Positions 49,058-57,030 of a stretch of 64,000 nucleotides of DNA are shown here, in pieces (positions within the stretch are counted from its first letter, which is position 1; every line of letters begins with the position of its first letter). Both the position numbers and the translations under genes were made by a program. The notes under the pieces are model-generated. The model made no database searches, was not told the DNA's origin, and saw nothing but the letters and a program-made list of their open reading frames with translations. The stretch spans positions 460,476 through 524,475 of the forward strand of contig NZ_JAASQS010000004.1 of assembly GCF_011762045.1 (NCBI RefSeq), written 5' to 3'. This stretch comes from Rhizomicrobium electricum. Lineage in GTDB: Bacteria; Pseudomonadota; Alphaproteobacteria; Micropepsales; Micropepsaceae.

Positions 49058-50323
49058 TTGCGAAACACCGCATTTGCCGTCTTGGCCGCTTTAGCCGCTC
49101 TTTCCGTTGTCCGTGCGTTGGCCGCCGACGCGCCACGGGAATGGATTGACCCCGCCACCGGCCACCGAGTCGTGCAGTTATCCGACGAGCCGGGTTCGCT
49201 CAGCCTCTATTTCAATGTCAATGGCTATACGCCGGACGGCACGACGCTGGTGATCTCGACGCCAACCGGCATCGCGACCGTGAATCTCACCAACCGCAAG
49301 CTGACCAAGATCGCGACCGGCCATCTCCATCTGCTGTTCGTTGGGCGCAAGACGGGCACGATTTACTACGAGAACGCCACCGGTAATTCGGCAGCAGCAA
49401 AAGCGATCTATGCCGTCCCGGCCGCCGGCGGCCCGCCGCGATTGGTTGCCCGGATTCCATCCGGCACGATCCAAACAATCAATGCCGACGAAACGCGGAT
49501 GGCAGGGGTCGAGGAGTATGCCCCGCCGGCCAAGGTGAGCGGCGACGGCTTGATGCGTGACGGCAAACATGCGCAGACCAAGGGCGAGATGATGAAGGCG
49601 CGGCTGGAAGCCAATATCCCCATGCGCATCTTCGTGCTCGACTTGACGACCGGCAAACGCCGCACCCTGGTGCAGTCGTCGTCCGACTGGCTCAACCATC
49701 TGCAATTCTCGCCTTCCGATCCCAATCTTCTGCTGTTTTGCCACGAGGGCGACTGGCATCGCGTGGACCGCATCTGGCTGATCCGCACCGACGAGGACGG
49801 CGCTAAGCCGCTCAAGGTGCACAGCCGCACCATGGCGATGGAAATCGCCGGTCACGAGTGGTTTTCCGCCGACGGCAATTGGGTCTGGTATGATCTGCAG
49901 ACCCCGCGCGGACAGGTTTTCTGGGTGGCGGGCTATGAGATCGCGACCGGCAGGCGGCTCTGGTACAATCTCGCGCGCGATGAATGGTCGGTCCATTACA
50001 ACACGTCGCGGGATGGCGCGCTTTTTTCAGGCGATGGCGGTGGACCGGGCATGGTGGCCCATGCTTCCGACGGCAAGTGGATCTATCTTTTTCGCCCCCA
50101 GGAAATGCCGGATGAGAAAACCGGCGATCATGCCACGCCGCCGGGCTTGCCGCTGATCCATACCGGCGTGTTTGAGGCCGAAAAACTGGTAGACCTGAAG
50201 ACCCACAATTATCATTTGGAGCCGAACGCCAGTTTCACGCCCGACGGCAAATGGCTGGTGTTCCGCTCGAACATGCACGGCGCTTCGCAGGTCTATGCGG
50301 TCGAGATCGCCAAGGCGAAATAA
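49058..50323 (+). CDS. Oligogalacturonate-lyase-like beta-propeller protein, exported
   Basis: 421 residues from TTG 49058 with AAAGGGGA six bases upstream. Signal peptide (MRNTAFAVLAALAALSVVRALA) and then a seven-bladed propeller of the oligogalacturonide lyase (PL22, Ogl) type. Its histidine set lies in HLHLLFVGRKTG, SSDWLNHLQFSPSDP, CHEGDWHRVDRIWLIRTD, DEWSVHYNTSRDGALFSGDGGG and THNYHLEPNASFTPDGKWLVFRSNMHG; in Ogl three histidines and a glutamine hold the metal. Known Ogl enzymes cleave pectin di- and tri-saccharides in the cytoplasm, so the signal peptide is notable. The gene is alone. Confidence 0.82.
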   Translation: MRNTAFAVLAALAALSVVRALAADAPREWIDPATGHRVVQLSDEPGSLSLYFNVNGYTPDGTTLVISTPTGIATVNLTNRKLTKIATGHLHLLFVGRKTGTIYYENATGNSAAAKAIYAVPAAGGPPRLVARIPSGTIQTINADETRMAGVEEYAPPAKVSGDGLMRDGKHAQTKGEMMKARLEANIPMRIFVLDLTTGKRRTLVQSSSDWLNHLQFSPSDPNLLLFCHEGDWHRVDRIWLIRTDEDGAKPLKVHSRTMAMEIAGHEWFSADGNWVWYDLQTPRGQVFWVAGYEIATGRRLWYNLARDEWSVHYNTSRDGALFSGDGGGPGMVAHASDGKWIYLFRPQEMPDEKTGDHATPPGLPLIHTGVFEAEKLVDLKTHNYHLEPNASFTPDGKWLVFRSNMHGASQVYAVEIAKAK

Positions 50324-50399
50324 TTCCATCCCTCTGAGGCTGCAGCAAATTTCGGCCGAACTACCAAGGCCTGCAACCTGAAACCCGCAGGGCGAAGGA

Positions 50400-50490
50400 T
50401 GGCGGACAGGGCGGGATTCGAACCCGCGGAACGCTTTTGACGTTCACACACTTTCCAGGCGTGCGCCTTCAACCACTCGGCCACCTGTCC
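50400..50490 (-). tRNA. tRNA-Ser (GGA anticodon)
   Basis: Read leftward from 50490: acceptor GGACAGG pairs with CCTGTCC (50404-50410), D arm GCCGAGTGGTTGAAGGC, anticodon loop CTGGAAA with anticodon GGA, an extended variable arm (class II), T arm GCGGG-TTCGAAT-CCCGC, discriminator G and an encoded CCA (50400-50402). About 91 nt with CCA. It reads serine UCC and UCU codons. No attachment-site-like repeat or integrase is next to it. Confidence 0.95.
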
Positions 50491-50629
50491 GTACCAGAGG
50501 GGGACCCGCAGGTCCGCCCGACTTGGGCGCAGCGGTTTATCGTATTTGCCGGCCAATGCAAACCGGGACAAAGCGCCCGGCCGGGCGCCCCTGCCCGAAA
50601 GTCCGTCCAAAGGTAAACGGCAGGCCCAT

Positions 50630-50648
50630 CCCCCCTTTCAGGAGGGGG
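50630..50648. terminator. C/G-rich hairpin between tRNA-Ser and a membrane protein gene
   Basis: CCCCCT and AGGGGG arms around a short loop, 34 bp past the stop of the leftward membrane-protein gene at 50682. There is no T run, so it is a weak terminator candidate. Confidence 0.45.
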
Positions 50649-50681
50649 CCCGCCGCGTCATGTCCGGCATTCGTGCGTGCG

Positions 50682-51134
50682 TCAGTTGTCGCCCAGCGCC
50701 ATGGTCCGGCGCAGGGTGCGGGCGTTGATCATGATCGCCACGATCGAGGCCGACAGGCTGATCAGCGTCTGGATCAGGAAGCTGGCGTCGTTGAACCAGC
50801 CGAAGCCGACCACGCCGGCCACGCCGAGCACGAACAGCACCAGCTGGACCACGCCCATTGCGACCTGCGCCAGCGCTTCCGCGGTGTTGTCGATGCCGGG
50901 GTGGGACACCTTCATCTGCTCGGCCAGGGCCAGCACGGCGGCCAGGATCAGGAACACTTCGCCCCAGGAAATCGCCCAGGTGCCGTTGCCGACCGTGGCA
51001 TGCATGTCGATGTTCATGGCCTTCACGACCACGTACAGGATCAGGATGAACAGGAAATACGGAATGTAGTGCAGCAGGCCGCCTTTGCGTTTGCCCGGAT
51101 GCACGTCGATATGGCCCTTGCCTTCGTCCGACAT
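50682..51134 (-). CDS. Small four-helix membrane protein, unknown
   Basis: 150 residues from ATG 51132-51134 (GGGGAGA site). Four predicted helices (YIPYFLFILILYVVVKAM, WGEVFLILAAVLALAEQMK, ALAQVAMGVVQLVLFVLGVAGVVGF, ASFLIQTLISLSASIVAIMI) and a basic tail (RTLRRTM). I recognise no family, though it resembles small conserved membrane proteins that accompany cell-envelope loci. It lies between the tRNA and the lipid A-domain gene, in the same orientation as that gene. Confidence 0.7.
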   Translation of the reverse strand: MSDEGKGHIDVHPGKRKGGLLHYIPYFLFILILYVVVKAMNIDMHATVGNGTWAISWGEVFLILAAVLALAEQMKVSHPGIDNTAEALAQVAMGVVQLVLFVLGVAGVVGFGWFNDASFLIQTLISLSASIVAIMINARTLRRTMALGDN

Positions 51135-51192
51135 TTTCGATCTCCCCGCAGAACCCATGTGAGCGGCAGTCTCGGCACCGCGGCAGACGATG

Positions 51193-51543
51193 TCAATCGT
51201 GTCCGGACCCGGCGGGGTGGGCGCCGAGCGCCTTCAAACGGGCCTTTTCGCGGTAAATCAGCATCAGATTGCGGACGTAGACGACAAGCCCGCCGACTTG
51301 CGCGATCAGGAACGGCAACCCCACTTTGCCCAGATGCAGGGCGTAGACCGTGGTGATGAGGCCGCCGCCCAGGCTGAAATACCAGAAGGCGATGGGCATC
51401 ACGCTTTTCTTGGCGCGCTCGCTGTAGAAAAGCTGCACGAAAAAGCGCGATGCGAACAGCGCTTGGCCGCCGAAGCCGACGGCGAGCCACGCCGCCTCCA
51501 AGGCCGTGTTCACGCCGAACAGATGCGCCAAATGGTCGAGCAT
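51193..51543 (-). CDS. Lipid A biosynthesis N-terminal domain (LAB_N) protein
   Basis: 116 residues, three to four helices, matching the LAB_N domain: EAAWLAVGFGGQALFASRFFVQLFYSERAKKSVMPIAFWYFSLGGGLITTVYALHLG and KVGLPFLIAQVGGLVVYVRNLMLIY. In some bacteria the domain is fused to lipid A 4-amino-arabinose transferase-like enzymes. Here it stands alone, its ATG adjacent to the stop of the GT2 gene, and it is divergent (with GT2) from an ArnT-like transferase. Role in surface lipid modification is likely. Confidence 0.88.
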   Translation of the reverse strand: MLDHLAHLFGVNTALEAAWLAVGFGGQALFASRFFVQLFYSERAKKSVMPIAFWYFSLGGGLITTVYALHLGKVGLPFLIAQVGGLVVYVRNLMLIYREKARLKALGAHPAGSGHD

Positions 51544-52266
51544 CTACAGTTCCTTCGCTTCGGTCTTGCCGCGCATGCGGCGCTGCAGCCAGCGCACGCC
51601 GAACAGGTCGTAGATCCCGACCAGCATGCGGTTGAAGTTGGTGTACTTCGAGGCGCCGTGCAGGCGCGGACGGTGGTTCACGGGAACGAATTCGACCCGG
51701 TAGCCCTCGCGCAGCATCATGGCGATGGTGAAGCGGTGCAGGTGATCGAAATAGGGCAGCGCCAGGAACGCCTCGCGCCGGAACGCCTTGAGACCGCAGC
51801 CGGAATCGACGGCGCCGTCATGCAGCAGACCTTGGCGGATGGCGTTGGCGAGCCTGGAGGCGACGCGCCGGGCCGAGGTGTCCTTGCGCTTGGCGCGCAC
51901 GCCGCCGACCAAGCCTAGCGACGCATCGCCGCGGTCGAACGGGGCGACCAGATTGGGAATGTCGGCGGGATCGTTCTGGCCGTCGCCGTCGAGGGTGACG
52001 ACGATCTCGCCCTTGGCGGCGCGCACGCCGGTGCGGGTGGCGCGCGACTGGCCGAGATTGGTGGCATGCGAAATCACCCGCAGCGCCGGGATTTCGGCCT
52101 TCAGGCCCAACAGAATCGCCGCAGTGCCGTCGCTCGATCCGTCGTCGACGAAGATGATCTCGGTCTCGCCGAGCGGCGCCGTGGCAGCCGCAATCTCGCG
52201 GGCGAGTGGCGCGATGTTCTCGGCTTCGTCTTTCACCGGCACGACGACCGACAGTTTCACGGGCAT
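51544..52266 (-). CDS. Glycosyltransferase family 2 (ArnC/DPM1-like)
   Basis: 240 residues from ATG 52264-52266; an upstream frame adds 68 residues without a ribosome site. GT2 motifs: PVKLSVVVPVKDEAENIAPL, IIFVDDGSSDGTAAIL (DxD-like donor site), VVTLDGDGQNDPADIPNL, and DSGCGLKAFRREAFLALPYF. It probably transfers a sugar to undecaprenyl phosphate, feeding the ArnT-like enzyme divergent from it (186 bp away) in a lipid A-decorating pathway. The next gene leftward is the LAB_N protein. Confidence 0.88.
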   Translation of the reverse strand: MPVKLSVVVPVKDEAENIAPLAREIAAATAPLGETEIIFVDDGSSDGTAAILLGLKAEIPALRVISHATNLGQSRATRTGVRAAKGEIVVTLDGDGQNDPADIPNLVAPFDRGDASLGLVGGVRAKRKDTSARRVASRLANAIRQGLLHDGAVDSGCGLKAFRREAFLALPYFDHLHRFTIAMMLREGYRVEFVPVNHRPRLHGASKYTNFNRMLVGIYDLFGVRWLQRRMRGKTEAKEL

Positions 52267-52451
52267 GGCGAAATTCCGTTCGATACCATCATAGTCTTGA
52301 GTTGATTCCGCAGCGTTGGGGTCCAAACGGACGCGGGCCTTATACAAGGCTATGCCGTCGGGAAACAGGGTTGTGCCGGATTGACCCATCGTCAGCCCCA
52401 TGGTTGCGTGAAACACGCTGATCGGCACGAGGCATACAAAAGGCGTTCCAG

Positions 52452-54152
52452 ATGACGAATGGGGAAGCATTGGGAGGGTGGCTGGACTGGGCGGCCCGGC
52501 GGCCGCGGCTGGTCCTGGCGCTGTTCTGTCTCATCCTGTGGGCGCCCGGCGTATTCAGCCTGCCGCCGCTCGACCGCGACGAGAGCCGCTTCGCCCAAGC
52601 CTCCAAGCAGATGCTGGAATCGGGCGATCTCGTCGACATCCGCTTCGGTCATGTGCCGCGCTACAAGAAGCCGGTCGGCATCTATTGGATGCAGTCGGCC
52701 GCGACGGCGGTGGCCGGTTTCGGCGAACGCACGCATATCTGGACCTATCGCTTGCCCTCGCTGCTCGGTGCGCTGGCGACGGTGTGGCTGACCTTCTGGT
52801 GCGCCGGAGCCTTCCTCCGACGTGAGGTCGCCTTGCTCGCCGGTGCCTTGCTCGGCGGCACACTGCTGCTGACCGGCGAGGCAACGATCGCGACCACCGA
52901 CGCGGTTCTGACGGCCTGCATTCTCGGGGCGCAGGCGGTGCTGTTCCGGGTGTGGCTCGCCGCCAATGGAACCATCGCGGCGCCGTCCCGCTGGGTGGTG
53001 CTCGCCGGATGGGTCGCGTTCGGACTGGCGGTGCTGGTCAAGGGGCCGGTGATTCTCGCCGTGACCGGACTGACCGCCGTCGGTCTTTCTCTGTGGACCC
53101 GGCAGTGGCGCTGGCTCGGCGGCACGCGACCGCTGATCGGCATCGCCATCGTGCTGGCTATGGTCGCTCCCTGGGTGATCGCCATCGGCATCAAGAGCCA
53201 TTGGCAGTTCTTCCAGCAGTCGCTGGGCAACGACTTCGCCACCAAGCTCGCCGGCGGCCAGGAGAGCCACGGCTTCCCACCGGGCTATTTCCTGATCGCG
53301 CTGACGCCGTCGTTCTGGCCGGCGGTGCTGTTCCTGCTGCCGGGTTTGGTCGTGGCGCTACGCCAGCATCGCGATCCGGCGATCCGCTTCCTGCTCGTCT
53401 GGCTCGCCACCTGGGTCGTGTTCGAACTGGTGCCGACCAAACTGCCGCATTACGTGCTGCCGCTCTATCCGGTGCTGGCGATCCTGTCGGCGCTGTGGGC
53501 GGCGTGGCCGCAAGCCGCCAGAAATTGGTGGGACAAGATCGCGTTCGGTGTGGCGCCGGTCCAGTTTGCGCTCGGCGCCGTCGTGTTCGCCGCGGCGCCG
53601 GTGTTGCTGCCGGCAAAATACGGCGACGGCCCGGCATGGTGGGCGCTGGCGCCGGCGGTTTTGTTCGTTGCCGTCGCGATTGCGGCGCTGGTGTTCTATT
53701 TCCGGCGTCAGATGCTGGCTGCTGCCTTGGCTGTGCTGGCGGCGCCGTTGATCGCCTATCCACTCCTCACGGCCGGCGTCGGCCCAACCTTGTCACAGCT
53801 CTGGGTCAGCCCGCGGCTGGCGGCGACGTTGCACACGCTGGAGCGGCCGGGCGATCCGCCCCCGGCCCTGGCCGGTTACATCGAACCGAGCATGCTGTTC
53901 CTCACCGGAACCGAGACGCGGCTGACCGACGGCGGTGCCAGCGCCGCCGACGCCAAGGCGGGCGAGGGTGGTCTTGCCGTCATCGAGAGCCGCGAACAGG
54001 CGGCGTTCGGTGCGCGTCTCGTCCAGCGGGAGCTCGAGGCGGTGGAGGTCGGCGCCGTCGACGGCCTCAACTATTCCAACGGCCGCAAGGTGCATATCCG
54101 CATCTGGCGGGTGGCGCCGCAGACCTGGAGCCCGCCGCCGCCGGCCGAGTGA
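52452..54152 (+). CDS. ArnT/PMT-like membrane glycosyltransferase (GT83/GT39)
   Basis: 566 residues, about 12 helices, then a periplasmic C-terminal domain of ~110 residues. The N-terminal loop has the acidic active-site motif FSLPPLDRDESRFAQASKQMLESGDLVDIRFGHVPRYKKPVGIYWMQ (with DRDE and RYKKP), typical of ArnT and related transferases that use undecaprenyl-phosphate sugar donors. With the divergent GT2 and LAB_N genes, a pathway that adds a sugar (possibly 4-amino-arabinose) to lipid A or a similar surface lipid is likely. The rest of an arn operon is not here. Confidence 0.88.
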   Translation: MTNGEALGGWLDWAARRPRLVLALFCLILWAPGVFSLPPLDRDESRFAQASKQMLESGDLVDIRFGHVPRYKKPVGIYWMQSAATAVAGFGERTHIWTYRLPSLLGALATVWLTFWCAGAFLRREVALLAGALLGGTLLLTGEATIATTDAVLTACILGAQAVLFRVWLAANGTIAAPSRWVVLAGWVAFGLAVLVKGPVILAVTGLTAVGLSLWTRQWRWLGGTRPLIGIAIVLAMVAPWVIAIGIKSHWQFFQQSLGNDFATKLAGGQESHGFPPGYFLIALTPSFWPAVLFLLPGLVVALRQHRDPAIRFLLVWLATWVVFELVPTKLPHYVLPLYPVLAILSALWAAWPQAARNWWDKIAFGVAPVQFALGAVVFAAAPVLLPAKYGDGPAWWALAPAVLFVAVAIAALVFYFRRQMLAAALAVLAAPLIAYPLLTAGVGPTLSQLWVSPRLAATLHTLERPGDPPPALAGYIEPSMLFLTGTETRLTDGGASAADAKAGEGGLAVIESREQAAFGARLVQRELEAVEVGAVDGLNYSNGRKVHIRIWRVAPQTWSPPPPAE

Positions 54153-54511
54153 GGGTGCAGGAACGCCTTTATTCACAGGCTTTTTGGCGCCCCCCCTCGC
54201 TGTCATCCCGGACGCGCCCGAGGCGATTTCGAAGTTTGGCACAAGGGCGCGATCCGGGACCCACGCGGAAATCTGTGTGGTGTCGGAGTGGGTCCTGGGT
54301 CTTCGTGTTTGTCGCTGCGCGCCGAACACTGCGCCCGGGATGACACCTAAGATGTATCGCTCCGTCGCGCGGGGGCAGAAACGATGCCTTCGCTTTCACT
54401 TGACGGATCGAAACAACGAACTAATTATCCGGATGAGCGTTGCACTCGTCGATGGAAGGCCGTTGTGGTCTTCGCACGGATCGCAATCGTTCGGAGCGTC
54501 ATGAGACGACG
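54153..54511. other. 359-bp intergenic region with a palindromic element
   Basis: No gene. The region holds a 145-bp nested palindrome (54201-54345). The kamA promoter is expected in the last ~160 bp (54350-54511), which is less GC-rich and contains AT-rich tracts (TTATCCGG, AACAACGAACTAATTA at 54410-54430). A precise promoter cannot be called. Confidence 0.5.
54201..54345. repeat. Nested palindromic repeat (~145 bp)
   Basis: Outer arms TGTCATCCCGGACGCG (54201-54216) and the complementary CGCCCGGGATGACA (54332-54345) enclose inner arms GATCCGGGACCCAC (54251-54264) and GTGGGTCCTGGGTC (54289-54302). This is the type of dispersed extragenic palindrome common in alphaproteobacteria. It may terminate the arnT-like transcript. 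Confidence 0.85.
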
Positions 54512-55789
54512 ATGAGTCTCCAAGCACTGCGGGGGCATGACCTCAAACCTCCGCAACGGCCGGACCCAGACACGCCGGCTTCCCCCTTCAAGAACGCGCC
54601 GACCAAGATCAAGCCCAGCCGGGCCGTTCTTCGTTTTCCCGTCAACTCCGACACCAAGGCGTTTTACCGCCGCTTTTTCCCCGGCACCTCGACCGCCGAA
54701 TGGAACGACTGGCGCTGGCAGATGCGTTCCCGCATCCGCAATGGTGCCGAACTCTCCCGGATTTTCACGCTCTCCGCCGACGAGCGCGACGCCGTCGCGC
54801 GCCATGAAGGCTCGCTGCCGGTCGGCATCACGCCGTACTACGCCTCGCTGATGGGGCTCGACGATCCGTCGGAACCCTTGCGCCGCACCCATGTGATGAC
54901 CGGCGGCGAGTATCGTTTCACGCCCGGCGAGGCCGACGATCCGCTCGGCGAGGATCACGACAGCCCGGTGCCCGGCATCGTCCATCGCTATCCCGACCGC
55001 GTCCTGTTCCTGACCACCGGCACCTGCTCGACCTATTGCCGCTATTGCACTCGCGCCCGCGTGGTCGGCAATCCGGGCGGCGAGTACCAGTTCGCCATGA
55101 AACAGTGGGAAGAGGCGCTCGCCTACATCGAGGTCCATACCGAGATCCGCGACGTGCTGCTTTCGGGCGGCGACCCCTTCACCATCGGCGACGAGAAGCT
55201 GGATTGGCTTCTGACCCGTCTTCGGGCGATGAAGCACATCGAATTCCTGCGCATCGGCACCAAGATGCCGATCGTGCTGCCGCAGCGGATCACCAAGGAT
55301 TTCGCCAAGATGCTGAAGAAGCATCATCCGCTGTTCATCAGCCTGCACGTCACCCATCCCAAGGAACTGACGGCGGAAATGCGGGAAGCCACCGGGCGGC
55401 TGGCCGACGCCGGCATTCCGCTCGGCTCGCAGACGGTGCTTTTGAAGGACATCAACGACGATCCCGCCGTAATGGTGCCGCTGATGCAGGGCCTCTTAAC
55501 CTGCCGGGTGAAGCCGTATTACCTCTATGCCTGCGACCCGATCCGCGGCTCGGCCCATTTCCGCGGCGACGTGTCGAAGGGGATCGAGATCATCAAGGCG
55601 CTGCGCGGCCACACCACCGGCTATGCCACGCCGATCTTCGCCATCGATGCGCCGGGAGGCGGCGGCAAGATCCAGATCGCGCCCGACAACATCATCGGCC
55701 GCGACGGCGACAAGCTGCTGCTCAGGAATTTCGAAGGCAAGACCTTCAGCTACCCCGATCCCGGCGGGACGCTGGGCGGAAAAGAGTAA
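54512..55789 (+). CDS. kamA: Lysine 2,3-aminomutase (radical SAM, PLP)
   Basis: 425 residues from ATG 54512. It interconverts L-lysine and L-beta-lysine with SAM, a [4Fe-4S] cluster and PLP. Cluster motif: Cys172, Cys176, Cys179 (CSTYCRYC). The PLP lysine is Lys386 in DAPGGGGK. Substrate residues are conserved with the spacing of the clostridial enzyme: Arg181 (C+9), Asp342 and Asp379 (37 apart, then 7 to the PLP Lys), matching Arg134, Asp293, Asp330 and Lys337. This argues for true lysine use rather than the EpmB type. There is no ablB acetyltransferase; two ATP-grasp ligases follow after a repeat-filled gap. Confidence 0.9.
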   Translation: MSLQALRGHDLKPPQRPDPDTPASPFKNAPTKIKPSRAVLRFPVNSDTKAFYRRFFPGTSTAEWNDWRWQMRSRIRNGAELSRIFTLSADERDAVARHEGSLPVGITPYYASLMGLDDPSEPLRRTHVMTGGEYRFTPGEADDPLGEDHDSPVPGIVHRYPDRVLFLTTGTCSTYCRYCTRARVVGNPGGEYQFAMKQWEEALAYIEVHTEIRDVLLSGGDPFTIGDEKLDWLLTRLRAMKHIEFLRIGTKMPIVLPQRITKDFAKMLKKHHPLFISLHVTHPKELTAEMREATGRLADAGIPLGSQTVLLKDINDDPAVMVPLMQGLLTCRVKPYYLYACDPIRGSAHFRGDVSKGIEIIKALRGHTTGYATPIFAIDAPGGGGKIQIAPDNIIGRDGDKLLLRNFEGKTFSYPDPGGTLGGKE

Positions 55790-55810
55790 TCCATGCACGC
55801 CAACGCCTTT

Positions 55811-55986
55811 CCTCCCCCGCGGTGCTCCGTCAGCGAAGATGCACGCCGGCGGAAGAGCGGGGGAGGTGCTGAGCAAAGCGAAGCGGAGGGGGGAGTGTCG
55901 CGGGCGTTGCCTCCCTCGTCATTATCTCGAACAGTAATTACTCCCCCCTCCGTCGCGCAGATCTCGCCGCGCGCCACCTCCCCCGC
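55811..55986. repeat. Triple palindromic element between kamA and the ligases
   Basis: CCTCCCCCGC (55811-55820) and GCGGGGGAGG (55857-55866) form one hairpin, and GCGGGGGAGGTG (55857-55868) also pairs with CACCTCCCCCGC (55975-55986) around an inner pair 55884-55896 with 55940-55952. Competing structures are possible. It lies between kamA and the first ligase and may attenuate or stabilise the transcript. Confidence 0.8.
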
Positions 55987-56040
55987 TATTTCACCAAGGT
56001 GCGGTGCGGGTTGTTGACCCCCGCGGGGGAGGAAAGCCAT

Positions 56041-57030
56041 ATGCGTATCGGCGTAACCTACGATCTGAAATCCGACTATCTCGCCCAAGGCTGGAGCGAA
56101 GAAGACGCTGCCGAGTTCGACAGCGAACGCACCATCGCTGCCATTTGCGAAGCGCTCGTCGCGCTGGGTCTCGAGCCGGTGCGGATCGGGACGGTGAAAC
56201 GTCTGGCCGAACGGCTGGTGGCGGGCGAGCGCTGGGACGGCGTCTTCAATTTCTGCGAAGGCGTGAAGGGGCTAGCGCGCGAGGCCCAGGTGCCGGCGCT
56301 GCTTGAGGCCTACGACATTCCCTACGTCTTCTCCGACACGCTGACGCTGGCGGTCAGCCTCGACAAGGCGATGTGCAAGCGCATCGTGCGCGATGCCGGG
56401 GTGCCGACGCCGGACTTCGCGGTGATCGAAACGCCCGCCGACGCCGACCACATCGACCTTCCCTATCCGCTGTTCCTGAAACCGGTGGCGGAAGGCTCGG
56501 GCAAGGGCGTCGACCGCAATTCGCGGGTGGAGGATGCTGCCGGGCTCAAAGCGGTGGCCGCCGATCTTCTGAAACGGTTTGCTCAGCCGGTACTGGTCGA
56601 GACCTTCCTGCCCGGTCGCGAATTCACCGTCGGCATTACCGGCACCGGCGCCGATGCCGAAGTGCTGGGCGTTACCGAAATCGTGCCGCTCGCCGGCTAT
56701 GTCGGGGCCGGGTATGGCTATGAGAACAAGCAGGAAGAGTGGGAAGACAAGCTGGCCATCGAGTTGGCGCCGCCCGAATTTGCCGATGCCGCCGGCAAGG
56801 TCGCGCTGAAGGCGTGGCGGGCGCTGCGCTGCCGCGATGGCGGGCGGATCGATGTGCGCTGCGATGCGTCGGGCCGGCCGCAATTCATCGAGGTCAATCC
56901 GCTCGCCGGATTGAATCCCGGCTTTTCCGATCTCTGTCTGATCGCAGAGTTCAAAGGCATCAGCTACAACGACCTGATCGGCCGCTTCATGGCGTCGTTC
57001 TTCAAACGCAACCCACAGCTCGCATCATGA
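56041..57030 (+). CDS. ATP-grasp ligase, D-Ala-D-Ala ligase-like (1)
   Basis: 329 residues from ATG 56041, with GGGGAGGAAAG site. N-terminal preATP-grasp domain (MRIGVTYDLKSDYLAQG), then the ATP-grasp domain: LFLKPVAEGSGKGVDRNSRV (P-loop-like Lys), LVETFLPGREFTVGITG, and the metal-site DVRCDASGRPQFIEVNPLAGLNP near residues 277-300. These enzymes join a carboxylate to an amine through an acyl phosphate. The gene overlaps the second ligase (ATGA), which suggests sequential or complex-linked action. Length and start resemble D-alanine ligases, but the genes lie away from mur/ddl clusters and beside kamA. Confidence 0.85.
   Translation: MRIGVTYDLKSDYLAQGWSEEDAAEFDSERTIAAICEALVALGLEPVRIGTVKRLAERLVAGERWDGVFNFCEGVKGLAREAQVPALLEAYDIPYVFSDTLTLAVSLDKAMCKRIVRDAGVPTPDFAVIETPADADHIDLPYPLFLKPVAEGSGKGVDRNSRVEDAAGLKAVAADLLKRFAQPVLVETFLPGREFTVGITGTGADAEVLGVTEIVPLAGYVGAGYGYENKQEEWEDKLAIELAPPEFADAAGKVALKAWRALRCRDGGRIDVRCDASGRPQFIEVNPLAGLNPGFSDLCLIAEFKGISYNDLIGRFMASFFKRNPQLAS

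Noticed and set aside
50400..50490. tRNA-Ser as an integration site for a genomic island
   Set aside because: No integrase, no repeat of the tRNA 3' end and no compositional change on either side within the window.
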